This document shows positions 57,621-64,000 of a stretch of 64,000 nt of DNA, one piece after another (positions within the stretch are counted from its first letter, which is position 1; every line of letters begins with the position of its first letter). A program made the position numbers and the translations under genes. The DNA is taken from NCBI GenBank assembly GCA_039881145.1, contig JAYKKI010000052.1:12775001-12839000 (forward strand), given 5' to 3'. The notes beneath the pieces are model-generated. The model saw nothing but the letters and a program-made list of their open reading frames with translations, was not told where the DNA came from and ran no database searches. Source of the DNA: Druceiella hillmani. Taxonomy: Eukaryota > Arthropoda > Insecta > Lepidoptera > Hepialidae.

Positions 57621-58645
57621 CTGTATATACTACATTCCTATTTTTGAACGTAAGTATTTTTCTGGAAAATATTTTCTATGCACAAAATTTACAGTTTTAT
57701 TATACCATATATAAGGCCTTTCAAACGCTTCTGTAACTTTCGTAAGTTTTCAAGAAAAACGATGATAAAAGGCTGACAAGGAACACGTGAGTGATCTTAT
57801 AAAGTTTCTGTTTTTCTTTGCTACGTACAGGACTCTAAGAAGTTATAAATTCTATACTATAGTGGCGACATAAACGTCAAGTGGGAATTTCTACGCAACG
57901 CACAATAAGAGATTAGGCTAAAATGAAATTTACTTCTTTTTATTGCATTCAGTAAATAGCTTGATATACAAAAGAAACATTACTAATGTAAGTAGTGGAA
58001 ACAACTAAATAATTTCTACGGAAGTTGGTAAATGTCACTGACGTTCAATTGCTATTTTTTCAACACTTATTATAATGTAATTATCATCATTATAATTATC
58101 AACTCTAACTCTCAACATTATGCAACACGCAAACGTATTATCCAATAATTTTAAAGTTTTAAAATTAAAGGTTTAATTTAAGTTTTAATAAAAAAAATAT
58201 CGAACAACTCACAGGAATCTGGTCCGTTGATTTTGAGGGATAAGCGGTAGTGAAAATTATTGTGACATATGAGAAGAATACTAAAATGAGAAGTTAAAAC
58301 AAGTATGTGCAATGTGTTATGTATATATACCATATTTTATGTATATATACCATATTTTATGTACTGGTTGTGTGCGAACAACAATGTGGGGGTAACGAAA
58401 TCGACCGCAGCGCTCACTATAATTGAAATGAAAATATCCAAAGGCGCCTGTTAAATATTGTCGTAGATAATATAATTTATTTATTAATTTTTTTTTTATT
58501 TACCTATATTGTCATGTTTATTCAGGAATCAGTGCCGTAAAAGTTTTAGTAAAAATGCGAGTCTTAATGAAAGCATATACTTCAAAAAAATTCAAAATAA
58601 ATTTTTTTTCACTATTTTTACTTGACATTTATAATTAGATGTTAT
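57621..58645. other. Intergenic, nothing recognised
   Basis: A short R1-head-like piece lies near 57770-57840 (aacacgtgagtgatcttata). A 20-bp doublet (atgtatataccatattttat) occurs at about 58319-58360. Otherwise featureless. Confidence 0.4.
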
Positions 58646-58659
58646 ATAATATACATATA

Positions 58660-58733
<74 letters not shown>
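58646..58733. repeat. (TA)n microsatellite
   Basis: Two TA tracts separated by 'catatatat'. Confidence 0.95.
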
Positions 58734-58735
<2 letters not shown>

Positions 58736-60005
58736 AGAAATATATAAATATGAATGGTGGTAATAAGATAAAAAGTTAAATATGAGATTAATAACCATTT
58801 CCACTATTTTAAAAAGTTGACCTCTATCTCAGTTAATATTAACAAAACCATTCAATTCTACCATACATAAAAATTCATTATTAAATCTTTAGTTTATGAT
58901 GTTTTTAATGACAAATTAATAATGGGGAATAAATGCATTTTAGCAACAATGAGAATTTCATTGTTTAACTGCCCAAAAAAACAAGAAATTTAAAGTAAGT
59001 AAAGAGGATCCATGATAATATAATTAAAAAAAATTGTATGTCATAAACTCAGTATTTAAATGTCATAAATATTTACATTTTTAATCTTTTGTAAATTGTT
59101 ATTATTATCTTTTCTGTTTAGATGTATGTTGATATTGTATACTTCAGCAAGAACTAAATAAAAATATTTATCCTAAGTAAACTTTTTAAAATAAATTTTT
59201 GAGATACTGAGTTGTATTGTTTAAATACGTCATTTTTTATATTTTCTACTTTTTAACTTAAAAAATCAATTAATCACAATTTTTGCTGTACTGAACTCGT
59301 ATCTAATTTTTTATGCCTTAAAAACAAATTTTCTAAATATGACACGATAGTTATTTTGTATTAAATTGTAAAAATGCTTCAAGAAGTAACCAATTTTAAT
59401 TTTACAGGTTTATTATATTGAATTGGAAATTAGATACAAAAAATGGATAATGATATAAAATTTATATAAACAAATTTATATAAAAAATTAGATATAAAAA
59501 ATAAATGAATAAGTTGATATAAAATTCATTCTGTCTGATATTCTTTGTGATTGAAATGTTATAATATGGGTAATACATTTATTATTTTAGTCATTTATTA
59601 AAACAAATGGATATACTTTATCCCGGGTACGGACAATTAAAATCTTATTGCAACATAACTGAAATATTTTCCGTTATTTTACATTATTCACGTAAACATT
59701 TACTAGTGCCGTTAACTTGTAGCGTATAAATATTAGCGATATTTTATTTTGCGGTATTCGTTTTTGATCACATTCTAAATTGTACCTATTTTTTAGACTA
59801 TACTTTTAGATAGTTAGAAGATAGATAGATATTAAGATAGTTAGTTGTACAATGTCGGTACAATAGGAACTATACGTTTTTATAATATTATTATAACTTC
59901 TAAAAAATTAAAAGTTTGTGCAAAATGCATTATCGACAAAATTCGCTGAATTTTTGATGTGTTATTCAAACTACAAATATCTAATTTCTAAGTTTCAAAA
60001 TTTAA
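58734..60005. other. Intergenic, nothing recognised
   Basis: AT-rich with no supported feature. Confidence 0.4.
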
Positions 60006-60450
60006 AAATTATTTGCCATTTAGTTTTGGTAAAAATCGCTCTCAAATATTGTATAATTACCTTTGCAGGAAAACTAGTTATTTAAATACACTTTTAATTT
60101 TATTTCAAATATCTGCCAAGCGAATGGTCTAAAAACTATATCAACGTAAAATGATGTTATGCTAATATTTAAAAAAAATATTTACCATTTAGTTTTGATG
60201 AAAATAGCTCTCAAAAATTGTACAGTCAACACTGAAGGTGCATATAAAAGTAATAATTTTACTACACTTTTCATTTTATTTAAAAAACGCGTTGAAGGAT
60301 TGGTCTAAAAAACTAAGTGAGTGTAAAATAATATTACATTAAAATTTTAAAAAATTTACGGTTTAGCTTTGGTAAAAATCGTTCTCCAAAATTATATTAC
60401 CGGAAAATTGAGTATTTCACCACACTTCATTCTATTTAAAAATCGCAATA
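60006..60450. repeat. Tandem repeat of about 172 bp, three units
   Basis: 'catttagttttggtaaaaat' near 60016 recurs as 'catttagttttgatgaaaat' near 60186 and 'ggtttagctttggtaaaaat' near 60360. Units also share 'cgctctcaaa', 'acacttt(t)(a/c)atttta' and '(a/g)ttggtctaaaaa'. Confidence 0.8.
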
Positions 60451-61690
60451 AAAACCCCAAAAATATTTATAAACTGTTAAATGATGCTATATTAACAGTT
60501 TGGAAAACAAAGGAAAAATATATTTTCAATAAAAAATTTTATAATAATTTTTGCATTTTACTGTCATACGACAACTGCTTTAAGTATGTCGTACCGGGTC
60601 GGTACAGTAGCGACTACACGTTTTGGTAACAATATTTTGTTACTTTAGTGTTTTATTTTATTTCACCAAAATAAAACAAAACTCTAAAGCATATCTTTAA
60701 TCATGCGAAATCTACCGCTCGAACTTTGATAAAATTTGGTATGGTAAAAGTTTATACCCTCCAACACTATATAGCATAACTATCAAGCATCTTTCTCTCT
60801 GGATACTGTAGATGTAAAAATCACCCTAACTAGGTAAATTTTACAATATTGTTACCACCAACGCCATCTTTTAGTACTTATAAAAAACTTTATGCTCATA
60901 GACTGCTAAGAGAAAAAAAAGAAAAAAGAACAGAAAAAAAATTCTAATAACTTTTCTTACATTGAATTTCACGCTAACGAAGTTCCGTCGGCACAGCTAG
61001 TAATAGACAAAATGATTTTTTATATATATTAGCAGAAAACAAAAGTTGTAAATTGATGGAGTAGGTGAACATTGTTGAGTTAATATTATAAACATAGCGC
61101 TTAATAGTTTATAAATTGTCTATTTTGTTAGATGGAAAATGTGGTCTGTAAGTTGAAACCTAGGAAAGAACTTGCTTGATTTATTTTTTTTAATAACCGT
61201 ACACGTCACGTATCAATTGAATAAACATTTCGTCTCAATTGAAAAAACTTCATGGTATCGTATATTCATTTTTTAGTATAACATAAAAGTTTACATACTT
61301 AATTACTTATCACTTCAAGACTGTGGCTCAATTAAATTAAATATAGGGATGAGAATGAGAATGATAATCTCTTTACCACCAAACGAAAATTTTCAGTAAG
61401 AAGTACAAAAGAATTCTTCTTTTGTACTTAATATAAACAAAAATACAGTAAAACAAAAAGGATTCTAAAATATTTTTTCTCTGGATGGGATTTATAAAAT
61501 GTTCAGTAGGATATAGCCCTTATGGCGAATCACGCAAAACAAATTCAAAAGTATGAGTTTACTAACTTTCTACACGATTAAAAGTGCGACCAGGATCGAA
61601 ATATGTACTGGTAAATTGAAGCACTTAACAAGCAACAATGAACATTCAATAAAACACCTTAACTCTAAGCAATCAAACAAGCAGGAGACG
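60451..61690. other. Intergenic, nothing recognised
   Basis: AT-rich. An inverted pair 'acaaaagaattcttcttttgt' at about 61408-61428 forms a small hairpin. No coding signal. Confidence 0.4.
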
Positions 61691-62180
61691 GCAAAAAACT
61701 TAATAAATTTCCAAACGCCGCCGTGTTGCGAATAATATCTCGCAAACACTCGCCGTGTTTCACGCAAACGGGCGCGAAAGCGTAGCGTAAGCGACACGAC
61801 ACGCGCCATATTGCATGGCAATATCGGGACCAGCTGTTAAAGTACACGCGCGCGATATGGCTCAGTATTGAAACGAGTTTTTCTTATGTCGGACGCATTT
61901 GTATTTTAAATCAATATCCGCTTGTGCCGTTCGCAGATTTCCCTTTCGAGAGTGCCGAGTGCGGAGGGTAGCAATATGACAAGCGCGACGTTACGACGGT
62001 ATGCTTAATGTAGCCTGTGATGACATTTTGAAGCAACGAAGGTTTCAGATTGACGCGTGTCAGACGTACGTAATGCAATTTTCGTCAAAGAATAATAGTG
62101 GCCATATTTGGTAAAATAGTGGCCATATTTGATTGTTTCTGTAGTTAGCTTACGGCTAATGTCATATTTTCTGGGGTTCG
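61691..62180. other. GC-rich, CpG-rich island 5, candidate promoter or enhancer
   Basis: From 'aacgccgccgtgttgcgaat' through 'gggcgcgaaagcgtagcgta' and 'gtacacgcgcgcgatatggc' to 'gacgcgtgtcagacgtacgt'. It is the most CpG-rich segment of the window, with a palindromic 'atattgcatggcaatat' at about 61808. Two copies of 'tagtggccatatttg' follow at 62097-62131. Overlapping short frames on the - strand are compositional. A promoter of an unrecognised transcript or a conserved enhancer are both possible. Confidence 0.4.
62102..62111. promoter_or_regulatory. Perfect CArG box (CCATATTTGG), one of a doublet
   Basis: It matches the CC(A/T)6GG consensus bound by SRF-type MADS proteins. A near copy (ccatatttga) lies 21 bp downstream at 62123-62132 within a duplicated 'aatagtggccatatttg'. 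It may be chance, but it sits in the CpG-rich island. Confidence 0.35.
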
Positions 62181-62944
62181 TAGTCAAACAGAAAACTTAT
62201 AATTTCGTAATGTCTGTAACCATCGATCTGTCACGTCCTCGTAGTTTTTAGATTTTGAGAATCATACGCACTAAATTTTTAAAGGAAATGATTCAGATGA
62301 AGACCTCGATTAATATGAAGCAAAAATTCCATTTCTATATTTAATGTACCTTAATGAAAAGTGGAGAGCAAAAATATTTTTTCATCGTACGCCATTTAAC
62401 GGTATATCGTTATAAAAGTTTTTGAAATGAAGTTTAGGTTCTATTTACAACTTTCCATTTATGAGCTCCGTTAGCAAAATATCAAAATTCAAAGTGATGT
62501 GTTGCGTTCACCCCTGTTTAATGTTTAAACGATGGAGTTGTAACATCTGAAAAAATTCTATATACCAGAACTTACTTAGAACATCCAAACGAAATTATTT
62601 TGGTTAGCCTTCATTAACAATTTTATGGGATGTGGATATACACTTTGCTCTTTTTTATATATTGCTGTATAAATACTTTTTTCTCCTTTTCAAAGATCTA
62701 AAATTTTAAACAATTGAATTGACCCGGGTTTTAAATGCTTTTTAAATTCGGAAAACAATTTTTCTCGGTTTTATTATACAGAAAACAAAAAGTAATACCT
62801 TTAAAATTTATATATTTTTATTTATCTTTTATTTCATCGAAAATAAATTAGTTTGAAAACCAAATCATTTCAAGTATTTCATTTTATGAAAATGCCATTA
62901 ACCTTGTGCCACAAATCTAGATAAGTTGATAATCAATATATATT
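62181..62944. other. Intergenic, nothing recognised
   Basis: AT-rich with no supported feature. Confidence 0.4.
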
Positions 62945-64000
62945 ATAACCATAGTGAAATCGATAGTATGTCTATCTATTCGTCTGCTGCAGCCTTTTTG
63001 CTTCTATATTATGAGTGAAAAACTATAATTTTAGAACCACTGATGACTAAATCCAGTTTTTTGACCGTATTTGCGAGCTATTACAGATATAAATTGATGT
63101 AATCTGATAAAGCACCTAACTTTTTCTTTAATCGTACTGAAATAGATAGTATGTCTATTTGTCTGCTACAGCGTTTTTGATTCTACATTATGAGTGGTAT
63201 AAATAACATTTTAGAATCACTGACAACTAAATTCAACTTTTTGACCACATTTGCGATCAATTACTGAAATAAATTGATGTAATCGGTTAACATGCCTACC
63301 TTTTTCTTTAATCAAACTGAAATCGATAGTAAGTCTGTTCATTTGTCTGCTGCAGCCTTTTTGCATCTACATTATAAGTGACACAACTGCCTTTTTAAAA
63401 CTACTCATTACTAAATACAGCTTTTTGACCACATTTGCGATCAATTACTGAAATAAATTGATGTAATCGGTTAACATGCCTACCTTTTTCTTTAATCAAA
63501 CTGAAATCGATAGTAAGTCTGTTCATTTGTCTGCTGCAACCTTTTCGCTTCTACATTATAAGTGACACAACTGTCTTTTTAAAACTACTCATTACTAAAT
63601 CCAGCTTTTTGACCACATTTGCGATCAATTACTGAAATAAATTGATGTAATCGGTTAACATGCCTACCTTTTTCTTTAATCAAACTGAAATCGATAGTAA
63701 GTCTGGTCATTTGTCTGCTACAACCTTTTTGCTTTTACATTATAAGTGACACAACTGTCTTTTTAAAACTACTCATTACTAAATCCAGCTTTTTGACCAC
63801 ATTTGCGATCAATTACTGAAATAAATTGATGTAATCGGTTAACATGCCTACCTGTTTCTTTAATCAAACTGAAATCGATAGTAAGTCTGTTCATTTGTCT
63901 GCTGCAACCTTTTTGCTTCTACATTATAAGTGACACAACTGTCTTTTTAAAACTACTCATTACTAAATCCAGCTTTTTGACCACATTTGCAATCAATTAC
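62945..64000. repeat. 184-bp tandem repeat (satellite-like), over five units, running off the window
   Basis: The landmark 'ttgcgatcaattactgaaat' has its 'gcgatc' at 63253, 63437, 63621, 63805 and (as gcaatc) 63989, an exact 184-bp period. A diverged unit at 63073 gives 180 bp. Identity rises towards the right edge, so the homogeneous part of the array probably lies beyond 64000. Units contain 'gaaatcgatagta(t/a)gtct' and 'catttgtctgctgca'. Confidence 0.95.

Overview
The window is AT-rich insect nuclear DNA, most probably from a moth or butterfly with a large, transposon-rich genome. The evidence is a spliced animal-type microsomal cytochrome P450 gene with GT-AG introns of 0.26-4.9 kb, a dispersed repeat whose ends I recognise from many lepidopteran genomes ('acggaaccct...' to a '...cttgncngtttttt' tail), several MITE/foldback elements, and many (TA)n microsatellites. 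There is no sign of bacterial or organellar DNA.

Only two genes can be defended, both on the + strand and both cytochrome P450s of the insect clan-3 (CYP6/CYP9-like) type. Gene A enters from the left edge; only its last two exons are inside (1098-1340 and 1431-1600). Gene B is complete: eight exons from 18176 to 36152 give a 500-residue protein with all canonical P450 motifs (WxxxR, AGFDTT, ETLR, PEPERW, FGEGQRICYG). Over their shared penultimate exon the two proteins are about 70% identical by eye, and both introns bounding or following it have the same phase. They are therefore tandem paralogues, head to tail and 16.6 kb apart.

Region by region: 1-1097 is the gene A intron, built of degenerate tandem units. 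1601-18175 is intergenic and holds medium-period tandem arrays, a 22-bp minisatellite of about 35 copies, a probable LINE fragment, an antisense dispersed element, a Helitron/Pif1-type helicase remnant joined to a 143-bp array, a foldback element, and a hAT-like non-autonomous element ending about 90 bp before the gene B start codon. 18176-36152 is gene B, with introns swollen by tandem duplications, dispersed elements, an in-frame 114-bp array and a long inverted repeat. 36153-64000 has no convincing gene. It carries more tandem arrays (periods 38, about 172, 184 and 281 bp), further copies of the dispersed families, one decayed coding-like stretch at 48776-49144, and five isolated GC-richer islands that could be conserved cis-regulatory sequence.

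The likely biology is a small cluster of detoxification-type or biosynthetic P450s embedded in repeats. The main points for follow-up are the transposon end abutting the gene B promoter, the very different lengths of the equivalent last intron in A (90 bp) and B (4,885 bp), the unusual number of independent 110-310 bp tandem duplications, and the candidate regulatory islands. I found no clear case of a wholly new system.
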